This document shows, piece after piece, positions 31,693 through 43,555 of a stretch of 64,000 nucleotides of DNA. The stretch spans positions 90,192,603 to 90,256,602 of the forward strand of contig NC_090321.1 in NCBI RefSeq assembly GCF_040869045.1. Direction: 5' to 3'. The position numbers were made by a program, and so were the translations under genes. The stretch comes from Eurosta solidaginis. Lineage: Eukaryota; Arthropoda; Insecta; Diptera; Tephritidae. Each line of letters opens with the position of its first letter. Position 1 is the stretch's first letter. The notes beneath the pieces were generated by a model. It searched no databases and was not told where the DNA came from. It was given only the letters and a program-made list of their open reading frames with translations.

Positions 31693-33779
31693 ATTGATTC
31701 AGCGCGAGGAGAATATAAATATGAAAGCGATTCGGAGGCAATTAAGAGACAGTTATAACCTTTTGGAGCTAAGTGATTCACTGTAAGCTAATAATTACTA
31801 TTTTCAGCACTTTTGAATAACAAGTTAATTTTTTTAATTAGCTTTGGCCAATATTACAGGCTAAACAAGCCGGCATTCTAATATTTACTAGATTCTTACC
31901 AACTCCTTGCCACCATTGAAGCTAAAATTTGGAGTTCCACCAATTGTAAAATTGAGTACATGTCTTCGTTTTTTCGCATAGGGAAAAGGCGTTGGAAAGG
32001 ACCATGAAGTGGGCCTTAGCCAATCTTGTTTCAGTGAGGTGCTCAACATTTTGGAATCGTTGCTTTGTCCACAATGGATAACTTGGCCGACTGATACGTT
32101 GTCATAAAAAATAGAATTTACATTCGTAGCAATACAGGAATTTCACTTCTTCCAACTCAGCTTCCGATTGTGCATTATTTATTGATTTATTTCTAATAAT
32201 AAAAGTAATTATAAGAGTATTAAATTTCAAAACAAAAAAAATATTTAACATTTTCTTTTCCTCTCGTTCGCCTGTAAAATATAAGTGAACAAATTTGGGT
32301 ATTCCCGCTGTTCATTTCGCCCGAACAAAGAGTTGCCGATAAGGTGAAATCTTTTTCGAACACGAAACATTTTTTCGCCATCCTCTGCGATAGGGTGAAC
32401 AAAAACTGTGAATATTTTCGGGGGAAAACAAAACTCGCGATAAGGGTGATTATATTTTTAAGTAAATGACGGGTTATAAACTGCAATTATAAACCGAACA
32501 GTATCCGGCGAGCCTTGCAGATATTATGAAGGAACAAGGCGCATGTACTATTATTTATACTTAGATCAAGTAAAAATGCAAGCCTACCTAGAAAAAACGG
32601 TTCCCTAGTTCTACAAAGAAAACACTACCTGCCTTAAAAATATGATCTTGCTTGAAATGTACCTGGGTTTGAGGAAACGACACTAACAGTTTTTTGCATC
32701 AAATAACCCTTCGAAAATCTACCTGCTAACAAACTGATATACGAATACTAACACATATGTGCCAGTAGGGTACTTAAGTATTAAATGGATATATTTACTT
32801 GAATGCTTATAACTATTGTATTAGTTCATCGATTTTGTTGAATGAAAGCTTATTTTTTTTGTAATAAATCAGAGCTTATAGAGAAAAGAAGTCTGCAAAA
32901 AAATAAAAAGTTTTCGAGATCCTTCCTCGCAAAGTACAATTTTTTTTATAATTTTACAAAAAAAATTTAAAAAATCCGTAATGATTCTTCTTTATATTTG
33001 AATCTGCATGTCCTAGTGTTGTAAAAGTGTTGTATGCACAGTTTAATTACCTTTTAAAAGCTTCCAACCGTTTCGAATTGCTCAATTCGTTCTTGAGATA
33101 TATATGATTAAGTGGACCCAATTTTTTTTTTTTTTAAACTTTAATTCGTGAATATCTCAAAAGTGTTACCATAGAATTAAAAATAACATTGATTTTCGGA
33201 ATCAGGGGTGGTTTTACATGGGAATTTCATAATGGCGCCTCTGGTGCAGAAAAAAATTGGAATTTGTTATCCAGTGTAATTGGGGAATAGAAGTTCCGAA
33301 TTTTCGAAGTCAGCTGTTTTGTCAATTGAAATTTCGTTGTGCATTTCTGATTTTGTTTAAAAAATAGAAAAGTTTAATTATTGTTGCGAATTTGTTTGAA
33401 ATTAACAATGCACAGTATTGCATTTCATGTGGTATTCACTTAAATGAGTAATGAATTGGTGCCACAGCAACATCAACAGAGGAGCATAATAATAAGAAGA
33501 CGGCGGGATAACACAAACCCGCTGGAGTTGCCTGCTTCCATAAAAACAAAAAATTGAAAGCCGGTGGTTAAACCTTTTTTAATCAAACAATAATCAACAA
33601 TTTTGTACACATTTATAGAAAAAACAACGTTTAAATGAAGGATTACATTGAATAACTTTTTGACTTTATGGAGCGACATTCCGAAGTTGGACGAGGCAAG
33701 GCGCAGTTCGGTTGCAACCAAACTAGGTGAAATTAATTGAACGTGAGTCCCATTGATACTAATCACTACTCCTGGGAAT

Positions 33780-34963
33780 GGGAGACATTCACAATGTCGA
33801 AAATCAAGACCCAGACACACCAAAATACAGACAAAATTCAAAATTTCCGACAAGTCAAAATACAGACAAATCAAAATACAGACAAACAAAAATTAAGGCA
33901 AATCGAAAAATAGACATATCAAAATGCAGACAAATCTTAATTTAGACGAATCAAAAATACGCAAAAATACAATGGATACCACCCTCGGTTTCGGAGGTAC
34001 CCGCGGGTCTTTTTTCGGTTAATATCTTTTAAACGAGTTAAAATTTTTATTTTCTGCCTTCGGATTATTAATACTGATGTCAAGACGCGTCGTTTGATAT
34101 CTCTCTCGATATTTTTGGACGCGTATTAGCAGTGTCATGCTGTCGTAAAGAATTACCCATTACAGCACTATGGATTTTTATTTCAATTAATATTTTGTAT
34201 CTTATAAATGAAGATAAACCCATGTATGTTTAAATATGCTCAGCGAGGGAACCGCGTAGCCGGTGTTGGATCGGCTAAGGTTATTTTTTTGAAGCGCGGC
34301 CGAAGGCCTACGCGGAAAGGTGTTCTGGGCAGAAATACTGGGGAACGCGTAACCGGTCTTGGATCGGCTAAGGGTTATTTTTTTGAAGCGCGGCCGAAGG
34401 CCACCTACGCGGAAAGTTGTTCTGGGCAGAAATACTGCGGATCGCGTAGCCGGTCTTAGATCGGCTAAGGGTTATTTTTTTGAAGCGCGGCCGAAGGCCG
34501 CCTACGCGGAAAGGTATTATGGGCAGAAATACTGGGGAACGCGTAGCCGGTGTTGGATCGGCTAAGGGTTATTTCTTTGAAGCGCGGCCGAAGGCCGCCT
34601 TCGCGGAAAGGTCTTCTGGGTAGAAATTTTGTGGATCGCGTAGCCGCATACGCAGAAAGGTGTTCTTAATAGAAGAATCAGATTTTGGGACCAACAAGAT
34701 ACTATTTTTTGGTTTGTCGGTATTTTATCTGTATTTATCTGTATTTTGATTTGTCTGCATTTGGATTTGTCAGTATTTAGATTTGTCTGAATTTTGGTTT
34801 GTCTGTATTTTGATTTGTCTGCATTTTTATTTGTCTGTATTTTAAATTATCTTTATTTTGATTTGTCTTCATTTCGATTTGTCTGTATTTTGATGTGTCT
34901 GCATTTTGAATGTCGACATTTTGAATTTCGGGATTTTGATTTTCTGTATTATGGTATACACCC
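33780..34963. mobile_element. Foldback-like element (unit B)
   Basis: Same insertion as 16,090-17,200, with CCTGGGAAT at 33,771-33,779 and 34,964-34,972. Inverted arms of ATACAGACAAATC-type subrepeats flank a GC-rich minisatellite. It is slightly longer than in A because of extra TTTGTCTGTATTT subrepeats. Confidence 0.75.
34253..34670 (+). repeat. ~100 bp GC-rich minisatellite in foldback element (unit B)
   Basis: About five units starting GCGTARCCGGTSTTGGATCG, more regular than in unit A; the unit with AAATACGCGGAAAGG of unit A is absent here. Confidence 0.85.
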
Positions 34964-35813
34964 CCTGGGAATCCTGTTTTAGAGTAAAATACAATTTTTG
35001 CTGTTTAGGTTTAAATCCACTTCGCATAAATATGCTCCTCAATAATATCTAAAACCAGTCCAACACCGAAATCATTTACAGCATTTTTGATAGCTACCAT
35101 CAGCAAGGAATCTGAGTGTGGCGCATAATTTTAAAATAGGGATAAAGCCTTCCCTCGAACGCGTTTGCGGAAATGGTCCTTAATTGTGTTTAGTAATGAG
35201 CAAAATGCTTCCTTTAAATCTGCAAATTAACTTCAACTAAGTTGAGTTGTAAACGGTAATAGGGGCATTAAGTTAATTTATTTAAAAATGTATTTTTACC
35301 TTTTTTATTATACATTTACGTCGTTATTCATGAAAACTACAAAAGATTTATAAAGCTTTTCAAATTTACATTACCATACAAATTTCCAATTATATGAACC
35401 AAAGTGTATTCAACAAAGTGAGATTGACAGTTGTATATGAATCTCAAATAAGGGACTATTCCATTATTCAATCAGAAGAGGTTTGCTCGGCTGACACCAT
35501 TTTTGACAATTGCGGCCATCTTTCTCCCAATTCGAATTGACATCTATTAACGGTGTAGTTTCTTTGCAAACCTTTAAACATAGTAGTAGAGAAGCAGGGA
35601 AATAATTTACAATTGTTAGATAAGTGCTGCATCATTCCTTGGTATTATTTTTGTGACTATGGCAAATTTATTAGATATATCAGGATGCACTGGTGGGGAT
35701 GCAGCAAATATTTTATGAAACTAAACCTAAATCAAAATTTAAATTCATGGCCGACTAAAATAGCGAGTCAAGCAAAAATACTGCTAGTAAATACTAGAAA
35801 TGCCATAACGATG

Positions 35814-36273
35814 TGTTGTACTGTTTGAGCGTGTTATCTTATTCATTCCGTATGTTCAGAACATTTGTACATGTGCACACAAATGTCATCAGCCGAAGTA
35901 GTTACTCACACATACACATGCATATGGCTATAAGAAAAGCATTAACTACAAATATACATGTATATAGCTGGTAACCAAGCATGAGATACAATTGTTCTCG
36001 AACTGTTCGCGAAACGATTAGACCTTAAGAGAAATGGGTGAACGAGAAAACCGAGAGTATAAAAGCAGCGCAAGCTAAGGAATGACGAATCAGTTTGATT
36101 TAAACACGCTTTGTGAAGTACGTGATATCGAAATATAATTGTACTACTCCCAAAGTAAACTAAATAAAGACGATATCGCAATACTGAATATTGGAGTTCT
36201 TTATTCGACAGTTCAGCGATACGAACGTTAGCAGAAGGTGCAAAATAATCCGAATTGCCCAGAATTCTTTACA
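35814..36273 (+). mobile_element. Solo-LTR-like element, unit C
   Basis: Third copy of the 460 bp LTR-like block, TGTTGTACTG to CTTTACA, with TATAAAA and AATAAA signals retained. Confidence 0.5.
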
Positions 36274-36619
36274 ATATTTAAATAACTTTTTGTATGTCTT
36301 TGCTCTTATTATAAATATTTGTTATTTGAATGATGAGAAAAGGATTCTGATTTAAGTGAAATGATTCGCTTTAACCGCAACAACACTTTCCTCGAAAAAT
36401 AGGTCCTACTGAAATTTGTATATCAACAAATTTAATCGGAAAGTTTTTTGTACGAAATAATAAAAAAAAACTACTTTATTGCAGTGCGCAGTGAACTTAA
36501 GGATTAAAATGTCCAGTTATGCAACAATCGATAAGGCTCGAAGTCGGACCTGTATGACTTGATAGTGTCATAGGTGAGTGCATATAACCATGGATCTTTT
36601 TTTGCATTAAAGCATAGAC

Positions 36620-36712
36620 ATGCAGAGAAATATTTTTTAATAATTGGGCCTTCACCATCAGTACGCTTTAGGCATGCTGCGCTAACCATTTAGCTATACA
36701 GGGTGGTTTGTT
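36620..36712 (-). mobile_element. Old tRNA-SINE head relic, unit C
   Basis: On the minus strand TATAGCTAAATGGTTAGC followed by GCATGCCTAAAGCGTACTG, matching the heads of the SINEs at 48,966-50,043. Flanking CAGTCAAACA is also shared. Confidence 0.5.
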
Positions 36713-37509
36713 TGACTGATATTTTGATTTTGAAAATTGGGTAGGGACTTCGTGAATTGAGCTAACTATATGTATTTCCGTAAAAAATGTTTCACTGTTT
36801 TTTTTAGAAGAACCAGTCGAAAAAAATTGTTACTGACATATACATACATACATATACGTATGAAATACTGAAGGGCGGTGCCACGTCAATTTCCAATTCT
36901 TTTAATTAATTCCTTTGATACTGCAAAAGATTGGTGCCCAAAACACCCTTATCTAGCAATACCATTAAGAACAAAATAAAAATGTATATTATTTCGTGTA
37001 AAATAATAAATTTGTGTGTTCTCAACCCCATGATATAAGCCGGCAATAAACATTTTCAGTTTTCTCTGTGACTATAATTGGGAACAATAATTTTAATCCG
37101 ATGTGTGTATATTTCGAAAAGCTGTCTCTGCTTTGAAATAAAGATTTATTCAGACAACAGTTACTTATTATTAAAAATGTTAATATTCCGAATCAACATC
37201 ACAATAAAAATTATACATACATATGTACCACGAAAAAACAAAACAAGTTTATCTATGTATATATTTACTCAATACCCCATGACATAAGCCGGCAGGGCAA
37301 ATATTTTTTATCGAGTTTTCTCTGTGACTACGATTGGGAACACAAATATTCTCCGATGTGTGTGTGGCAAGATAATTTTATAGATTGTTACAAAGATTGA
37401 ATTTGGTGTACATTGCAATGCAAAATAAAATTAAAAAAATCGCTATTAACTATAGAACTTAAGTTGTTTTATAATTGCATCAATTTGTTTTAAATTTTTT
37501 GTTGTCTAG

Positions 37510-37925
37510 GTGAATGCCGTTTGTTACGGTGCTAAGATTATGTTGCCTGGTGTATCGAGGTACGAAGATGGTATCGAGATTGATCAAGAAATTGTTATTG
37601 TAACAACAAAGGTTGAAGCAATTTGTTTAGCTGTAGCGCAAATGACCACAGCAACAATGGCATCGAGTGATCATGGTGGTGTGGCAAAAATCAAGCGAGT
37701 CATTATTATACTTGTCCACGTAAATGGGGCCTAGCGCCTAAAGCATGTGCAAAGAAAGCTCTAATTGATTCAGGAAAACTAGACAAATATGGGCGTCCTA
37801 ATGAGGACACTGCCAAGGAGTGGTTGACTGGCTTTGTCGATTACAATGCAAAGAAGCCAGCTGCAGCTCTTGCAGAACAAAGCGCAGCACCAACGAATGG
37901 TGCTAGTACAGAGGATGGTAAAAAG
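37510..37925 (+). pseudogene. Dyskerin C-terminal exon, unit C
   Basis: Same exon with the same net 7 bp deletion. It differs from A/B at several codons (for example [29 protein letters not shown]). After the shift it reads [20 protein letters not shown]. The Pro-Lys-Ala here is closer to known dyskerins than the HKA of A and B, consistent with A/B sharing later changes. Confidence 0.88.
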
Positions 37926-37988
37926 GTAAGAATCAGATTTCCCAAGTACTAACTCAATTTGCACATAGGCTGTCCCTAATCGTCCGGA

Positions 37989-39433
37989 ATGTTGGGTTAG
38001 GTTAGGTTGAACTGGCATGTCCATGAGGACCTCACAGACTGATTGAGTCCGTAGTGTTACCAGAAGTTTGTTTTAACGACCAAACTGAAAAACCCTATCA
38101 AAAACCAGGACCTATGTTATAAAATAACACCGTCCTCTTGGCAAATACTAGCTTCCTAGGACTTAAGCCACTTGCTGCTTCTAGATCTGACAGCTGTATC
38201 ACTCCTAACAGCTGGAGTCTTAGCCTGGCAAATGCAGGGCACGAGCACAGAACGTGCTCGGTCGTTTCCTCCTCCAACCCGCACTTCCTACATCTGCTAT
38301 CACTGACCAAGCCTAATTTAAATGCATGTGACGCCAGAAGGCAGTGTCCAGTCAGAATACCCGTCATGAGTCTACAGTCCTCTCTTTTTAATGATAGAAG
38401 CAACTGTGTTAGTCTAAGGTTGTAAGACCTACACATAATCTTCGACACTTTACAGCCCCGCGCTTGAACCCACGCCTTCCCCGCTTGGTCGATCATGTGC
38501 ACCTCTCGCCTTCGCTTAATCTCGCCCAATCTAATTGGGACATCTACGGAGCAAGCTTCAAGGGATGCGCCCTTTTTAGCTAGTTCGTCCGCTTTTTCAT
38601 TCCCATCTATTCTCATATGCCCTGTGACCCAATATAGATGTATGCTTCTCCCTGTCCCGATTCTCTCCAGAGACTGCTTACACTCTAACACGCATTTAGA
38701 TGCTGTGCTTTGCTAGATTGAAAGTTAACACGGTTGCAGCTTAAGCTATACTCTTCCAGGGTTTCTACTGCTTTGGTTACGGCTAATATTTCCGCTTGGA
38801 AAACGCTACAGTAATCCGGCAGCCTGTAGGATCTGCTTATTTCCAGATCAGCGCAGTAAACCGCAGACCCTACTCGTTCCACTACTTTGGAACCATCGGT
38901 GTACACATGTATCGCCTCGTCCGCCATTTGCGCACCCTTGCGCCAACCGTCCACCTCTATTGTGGCCTTAAGATCTCCCTCGAAGCGCAGATATGGAATC
39001 AGGTAGTCTGTTCGTCTTGTGATTGATGACGCTATACTACTATGGCCATATGGTCGGCGCTCAAGCTGCCCCGAAGCACCGGGCCTGGTTGCGGTCGTTA
39101 ATGCTTTGTTCTTTGCTACCAGGTCTACAGGTGGAATGTGCAGAATGGTATACAATGCAGCCGTCGGGGTTGTTTTCAGGGCTCCCGTAATGCAAAGCAT
39201 CGATAGTCTGCATACCCCCTCTAATTTTTTGAGGTATGTTGGTTTTTGTGTGGCTTTCCACCAAACAAGAACTCCATAGTATAGAATAGGGCTTACAATC
39301 GCTGTAAAAACCCAAAGAGAAAGAGAGGATGATAAGCCTCACGTACACCACAGCATTCTTTTACATGCAGAGTGCCGTTGAGGCCTTCTTGACCCTCTCC
39401 ACCACATTGAGCTTCCATGACAGCTTACTGTCT
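37989..39433 (-). mobile_element. LOA/I/R1-group LINE, 3' part
   Basis: A 5'-truncated minus-strand non-LTR element. In order it encodes an RT end (IRGGMQTIDALHYGSPEN, near 39,260), a ribonuclease H domain (IHVYTDGSKVVERVGSAVY; VFQAEILAVTKAVETLEE; HLYWVTGHMRIDGNEKADEL) and a C-terminal zinc-knuckle-like CRKCGLEEETTEHVLCSC. The 3' end on the minus strand reads AACCTAACCTAACCCAAC. It cuts the dyskerin intron of unit C. Confidence 0.82.
38098..39200 (-). pseudogene. LINE RNase H and C-terminal domain
   Basis: Two frames (39,200-38,685 and 38,691-38,098) with a disruption around 38,690 give the RNase H and C-terminal zinc-knuckle region. RNase H carboxylates are visible in YTDGSK, QAEILA, and the GNEKADELAKKGA helix; the site-2 Asp segment lies at the break. 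RNase H after RT is typical of I, LOA and some R1-group LINEs. The upstream polymerase is absent. Confidence 0.8.
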
Positions 39434-39520
39434 AGTTAAAGTTAAAGTGAATGTTAAAGTTAAAGTGAAATTTAAAGTTAAAAATAAAGTTAAAGTTAAA
39501 GTGAATGTTAAAGTTAAAGG
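39434..39520. repeat. (GTTAAA)n minisatellite
   Basis: About 14 imperfect hexamers of GTTAAA with GTGAAT interruptions between the LINE and the H3 element. Confidence 0.85.
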
Positions 39521-39528
39521 TTACTAAT

Positions 39529-40539
39529 CAGAGCTGTCATGGAATCCAAGTCGGTTTTGTGTTTTGTCGGAATTACAAACCAATATTGATTTAAATTGGT
39601 GTCATAAAACCGTATTGGTTTTGCTCTTTTCGAATGTAAATAAAACCGATGTTCGAATCAGCTGTTTTGTGGTGCACCGGCAATTTTGATGTTAATTTTT
39701 TTGGCAAAATTTTATAAAATAGTTGTTTTGTGCCTTTAAACAGAAATAAACAAATTTATTGACATCAAAATGGCATCAGCAGTTGTAGCATTTATATTAT
39801 TGGAAGAAGAAAGTTGCGAGAAGGTCAAAAGGAAAATTTTGAGAGATCGCAGCAATCCATTTGAGTTTCCAGAGACAGCGTAATTAAATATATTTCTTAA
39901 TGTGGGTTTATAAATATTTATAGTGTATTTGCAGTTACATTGCATACTATCGCATAAACAAAGAGGCTTTCCGAATGGTATTGGACACCATTGAAGGACG
40001 CTCAAGTCGCTCGAAAGTTCTCCCAGTGCTGCAACTAGCAGCTACGTTACGATTTTTAGCTGAAGGACCCTATCAAAGATCAGTTAGCAAGGATTCTAGC
40101 ATGAGTGTAAGTAGAAGCACGGTGTAAACTATTTTAATGATGTGCTTCGTGAAGCCCTTTGCAATATCTGAATGTTTCTCCATAAATTCAGTCAAAATAC
40201 TGTTTTGCATTAAATTTGTATGTTTTCCCCTATTAAGAATGAAAATATATGTAAATTTACATTTATTTTTATAAAATAAACCTTTATTTACTTACATTTT
40301 TAGAAAATACTCAACTGCAAGAGAAATACAACTAGGAAAAAATGAAATCCAACAGCATTTAACTGATTGGATTGTTTCCGATAGCAAAATCGATATTATC
40401 GGATTCTGTGACACCTAAAGCCGACACTAATTCCAATTCGAACATTAAACCGATAACATTGGATTTCATGACACCAAAGTAATTATTTTGTCGTTTTTAA
40501 ATCCGATTCCGACAACAATTGGATTCCATGACAGCCCTG
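39529..40539 (+). mobile_element. Harbinger-type deletion derivative H3
   Basis: Ends CAGAGCTGTCATGGAATCC and its near-complement, flanked by AAT (39526-39528 and 40540-40542). It keeps only the first part of a HARBI1-like transposase. The internal sequence repeats the TIR theme (CCGATAACATTGGATTTCATGACA). Size is about 1.0 kb. Confidence 0.78.
39770..40126 (+). pseudogene. Harbinger transposase N-terminal fragment (H3)
   Basis: Exon 1 starts MASAVVAFILLEEESCEK and contains KILRDRSNPFEFPETA. A short GT/AG intron (about 39,879-39,932) follows, then YIAYYRINKEAFRMVLDTIE and LQLAATLRFLAEGPYQRSVS, which is the conserved helical N-terminal domain of HARBI1-like proteins. It stops at a TAA after SMSVSRSTV. 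The DDE domain is deleted. Confidence 0.75.
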
Positions 40540-40620
40540 AATATTATGACTCCGAATATTGAAATAAATATTGCACACGTTAGCGATGTTAATGTTAGGC
40601 GCTCATTTGTTGGAGATATT

Positions 40621-41751
40621 CACCCCTATTCTGCATTTCGATAACGTTCCCGTTCTACGCTCCGCTTCAATCGAAGTTTGGTATTCTGCATTACGACGGA
40701 ATCGTAAAGATAAGTGGAAGAGCAAATGATTTCTCGAAATCAGCTGTTGGTACGGAATGTGTGAACATTGGAACAAAATAAATTAAAGAAAATTTGTAAA
40801 AAAAACACTGAAAAACGGCAATATTTTATTATCCACGCCATTTTGTACAAAAAATAGCAATATAATATATGTATTGCCGCAGTGTTATATTTTTTTGAGT
40901 GAAGTGCTTTCTTAATTGTAAGTGTGTTTTTGTCGTTCGTTTGGCCAATTCCCTGCCGTGGCCACCAAGTTTTGTTAAAACGGATTCCTGTACGAATATA
41001 GTTGACATTTCTGAATTTTAAGGATGCTAATTTCATTGCACTGGCCTAAAATACTTTATAAAGGTTTATTTATTCTTTCCGCAAGGATTGTTTACGTTTT
41101 CGCTTCACCTTCCTCTACACCGGCAGCTTGCTTTGGCATATAACTGGACCCAACGAACAGACACAAATTATAGCTGTCTATTATAATGGAATCAATAGCC
41201 GCGGCATTATTTATGGAGTTGGAAAGCAACGCATACGAAAATTGCCAGGCGAGAATGGAAAGGCAAATATTGCGAGATTTGTGTAATCCATTTGAGATGA
41301 GTGACGAATTGTAAGAAATTGAACTTAAAAGTGGTAAAGTTTAATGACTTATTTTCTTATTTAGGTTCAAAAAAAACTTTCGACTTAACAAGGATGCTTT
41401 CAAGTATGTGTTAGATACTTTAGCGGGGCAAATACGTCCCAGGACTTCGACATCGACATGTTGTTTTTGACCTGCAAACATATAAAAAACAATCATCATC
41501 AAGCCTTCTACGTTTCTTAACAAGTTTTACTTACATTTTTGTTAAAATTCTGTTATAAATTAATAAAAAAATAAAAAGAAAATATTTTTCTGCCAACTAA
41601 TTTGCAACTTAGAAAAACGGAACTACGATCGAAATGCAGAATACAAAAAATCGAACGATTCGAAGTTGGATCGAAAGAGATTGGAACACAGAATACCAAA
41701 ATTGCCAAATTGAAAAAATTCCAATCCAAGTCGAAATGCAGAATAGGGCTG
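40621..41751 (+). mobile_element. Harbinger-type deletion derivative H2, copy 1
   Basis: Ends CACCCCTATTCTGCATTTCG and CGAAATGCAGAATAGGGCTG with ATT duplications (40618-40620 and 41752-41754). The transposase piece starts at about 41,186 (MESIAAALFMELESNAYENC, RQILRDLCNPFEMSDEL). A short intron follows, then NFRLNKDAFKYVLDTLAGQI, ending near 41,468 where the DDE part is deleted. Sister copy at 44,030. Confidence 0.8.
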
Positions 41752-42112
41752 ATTTGTGCGTGCTTATGCAAACTTAGAAATGGTCTACACATTGTCATGG
41801 TAGCAATTTACATTTCTCCGAATCCAAAATTGGACGAGGTAGATCATTTTATTCATCGCACTTTACTGGAGTACTCTGAAGAAGGGGCAAAAATACTTGG
41901 TACAATTTCGCTGATAAAAAATCAGAGCGGTTGACAAGTTTTTTTTTTTTTTGAAAAATTCAATTTGAAGATAAATAATGATCTAAAAGAATCCATAACA
42001 AAATATGGAACCACCATTGACGCGGTATTTTCAAGATATTTAGAGGATATCAATCTCAAACGTATGTTTCCTATTTCAGTTACTATAAACCCATAATTTC
42101 AATTATAAATAT
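41752..42112 (+). pseudogene. Endonuclease-like (EEP) C-terminal fragment, possibly Helitron-related
   Basis: Two frames read NGLHIVMVAIYISPNPKLDE and then NDLKESITKYGTTIDAVFSR followed by YLEDINLKR. This resembles the endonuclease/exonuclease/phosphatase-fold segment found at the C-terminus of some Helitron-type helicase proteins and similar mobile proteins. The family assignment rests on memory of the pattern, and a frameshift at a T-run near 41,945 makes it a relic. An intact catalytic set is not visible. Confidence 0.4.
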
Positions 42113-42408
42113 TCCTGAATAACCTATATATGTACATATCTTGTAAGATAATAATAAAAATTATTTAACCAATATTAACTTCTCATTTATTCAATAAAAG
42201 TAAAAAATTTGTTTTCTTATCGGTCACCACGCTTAAAAAGTGTAACTTGAATTAATATCAAAGACAAAACTTGAATTTATATCAAAGAAAAAATGTTGCA
42301 TAAATATTATAATTGCATAAGTGATAATATGCAATAGCTTTACCGCGGCAGTCCCCGAGTGCCAAACGTCCTTTTTTTAAATTTAAGTATTTTTTTAATA
42401 ACTGAACA

Positions 42409-43555
42409 AATGTTAGCAATGAAATCTGCATCCCGTGGTCTTAAAACCTATTAATGCGATTTGATCATTTTGAACTTTCAAATAAGCTTTAGCAAATAGG
42501 CCGACTACATCAAAGTATGTAACTTTTCTACCTTGTTCGCGCTAAATCTCCTTATTTCCTCATTTTAATATGTTTTAAAAGGCCCCATAAATTCTTTATC
42601 TAACGGTTGAAGTTTGTGCGATGAATGGGGAGGCAATGTAATAATGGTGACATTGTGTTCGCGTGCTAGATCAATAACTTCTATATTACGAGTATGACTA
42701 TAATATCCGTCCAATATAAGCAGCACAGGTGCAGAAGCAGATGGTTTTGTGAAACTTAAAAAATGTCTGAACCAGTTTGTGAAGATGAGAATCTGAACCC
42801 ATCCTGACAAATGACAACCCGAGGCCGAACCAGGAGGAGCATCCTTCATGAGAAGAGCATTGTGGTTTTTACGCGGATATATAAAAAATGGTGGAACGAA
42901 CCCACCTACTGCGCTCATGCATGTAATGACGGTTACAAGTGAGCCTCGCTCAGCTGAAGTGATTGCTCCAATTTGTCTTTTTCCCTTACGAGCGATTATT
43001 TGTGGTTTATATGAAGACACTACTGATATTCCGGTTTCGTCCACGTTCCAAATACGAGTTGGTTATGTTTCATGTTTTCTTGTTCAAGTGCCACATTTTA
43101 TCGAGAAAACCCGCGCACACGGTCGGCGCTTGTACCAGTTGGCTTTCGAAAGCTTACAATGTTTCGATGTCGGTTGCAAAAGCCTTTTAGCCAATCCTTA
43201 CCAGCATACTCATTCATGACAGAAAATTTATTGGGAGTATTGTTCTTTTTCGCAACTTGATAGCCCAGAGACCTGATCTCTACACGTGTTAGTGCCCAAT
43301 ACTTCGCTTCCATCTCTAACAAATATTTCACCAAGTCTTCCTCAATTGCTGCAGTTAAAATTGGAGCCCGCCCAGTTTAGTTTCCAATAACTCGTCGATG
43401 GGTTTCGCACTTCATGAGATGCGCTGCAAAGTAGTATGAGGGACGTTGAACGTTTTGGAAGCCAAAAGAATACCCAGTTCTCGTTTTCTTACTTTTTGTA
43501 TAGCTTTTTTCATATCCTCTGCTCTCCATTTTCGTATTTCACCTTTTTTCGGCAT
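42409..43555 (-). pseudogene. pogo/Tigger-like transposase
   Basis: Minus-strand relic from ATG at 43,555. An N-terminal helix-turn-helix (MPKKGEIRKWRAEDMKKAIQ) leads to a CENP-B-type HTH region (SVMNEYAGKDWLKGFCNRH). The DDE_1 catalytic core is open at 43,044-42,565: MDETGISVV (first Asp), LLILDGYYSH (second Asp), HKLQPLDKEFMGPFK (third Asp). The C-terminus (GLFAKAYLKVQNDQIAL) is readable in another frame to about 42,410. Several stops and shifts make it a pseudogene. TIRs were not convincingly found. Confidence 0.82.

Larger units (their letters stand above)
26709..32448. mobile_element. H1 Harbinger nest with internal tandem duplication (unit B)
   Basis: Outer H1 ends are flanked by ATT (26706-26708 and 32449-32451), as in unit A. 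Inside, a ~2.58 kb segment (outer left end plus most of an inner H1) occurs twice: 26,712-29,293 and again from 29,294. The junction joins GCAAAATGTTCAG of the transposase gene to CCTTATCGCGAAG of the outer left end. Confidence 0.8.
23478..33247 (-). mobile_element. Element X with nested TEs, unit B
   Basis: Copy of 4729-15542 with both TIR arms. Left arm 23,478 to about 23,910, shortened because 5036-5090 of unit A, including the GAGGCAGGATCTCG stretch, is missing. Right arm ends at 33,247. Relative to A it lacks the LINE and the KWREPT..CYIC exon, has kept the frame near 24,835 that is shifted in A, and carries a duplicated H1 interior. Confidence 0.7.
33248..35160. mobile_element. Degenerate Harbinger remnant H6 (unit B)
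   Basis: Copy of 15,543-17,400: RRRRDNTNPLELPASI piece near 33,500 and VISINGTHVQLISPS on minus near 33,750, with KTGFPG beyond the foldback element. About 14 bp is deleted near 33,400. Confidence 0.5.
18980..35802. repeat. Tandem segmental repeat, unit B
   Basis: Second copy of the large unit, colinear with unit A. Differences: no LINE at the CAATTA site; about 0.87 kb of element X and jockey sequence missing around 25,825; an extra copy of the H1 interior (26,712-29,293 repeated from 29,294); fewer VNTR repeats; and small indels. It runs without interruption into unit C. Confidence 0.9.
35793..37990. repeat. Tandem segmental repeat, unit C (truncated)
   Basis: Third copy, starting at the empty jockey site ATACTAGAAATGCCATAACG. 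It is more diverged from A and B than they are from each other. It lacks the SINE and MITE insertions, keeps about 105 bp more of an old SINE relic near 36,600, and stops in the dyskerin intron where a LINE 3' end begins. Confidence 0.88.

Noticed and set aside
37989..38010. GGTTAGGTTAGGTT resembling arthropod telomere repeat (TTAGG)n
   Set aside because: Only two units, at the 3' end of a LINE, and flies do not use this telomere repeat; it is the LINE's tail.
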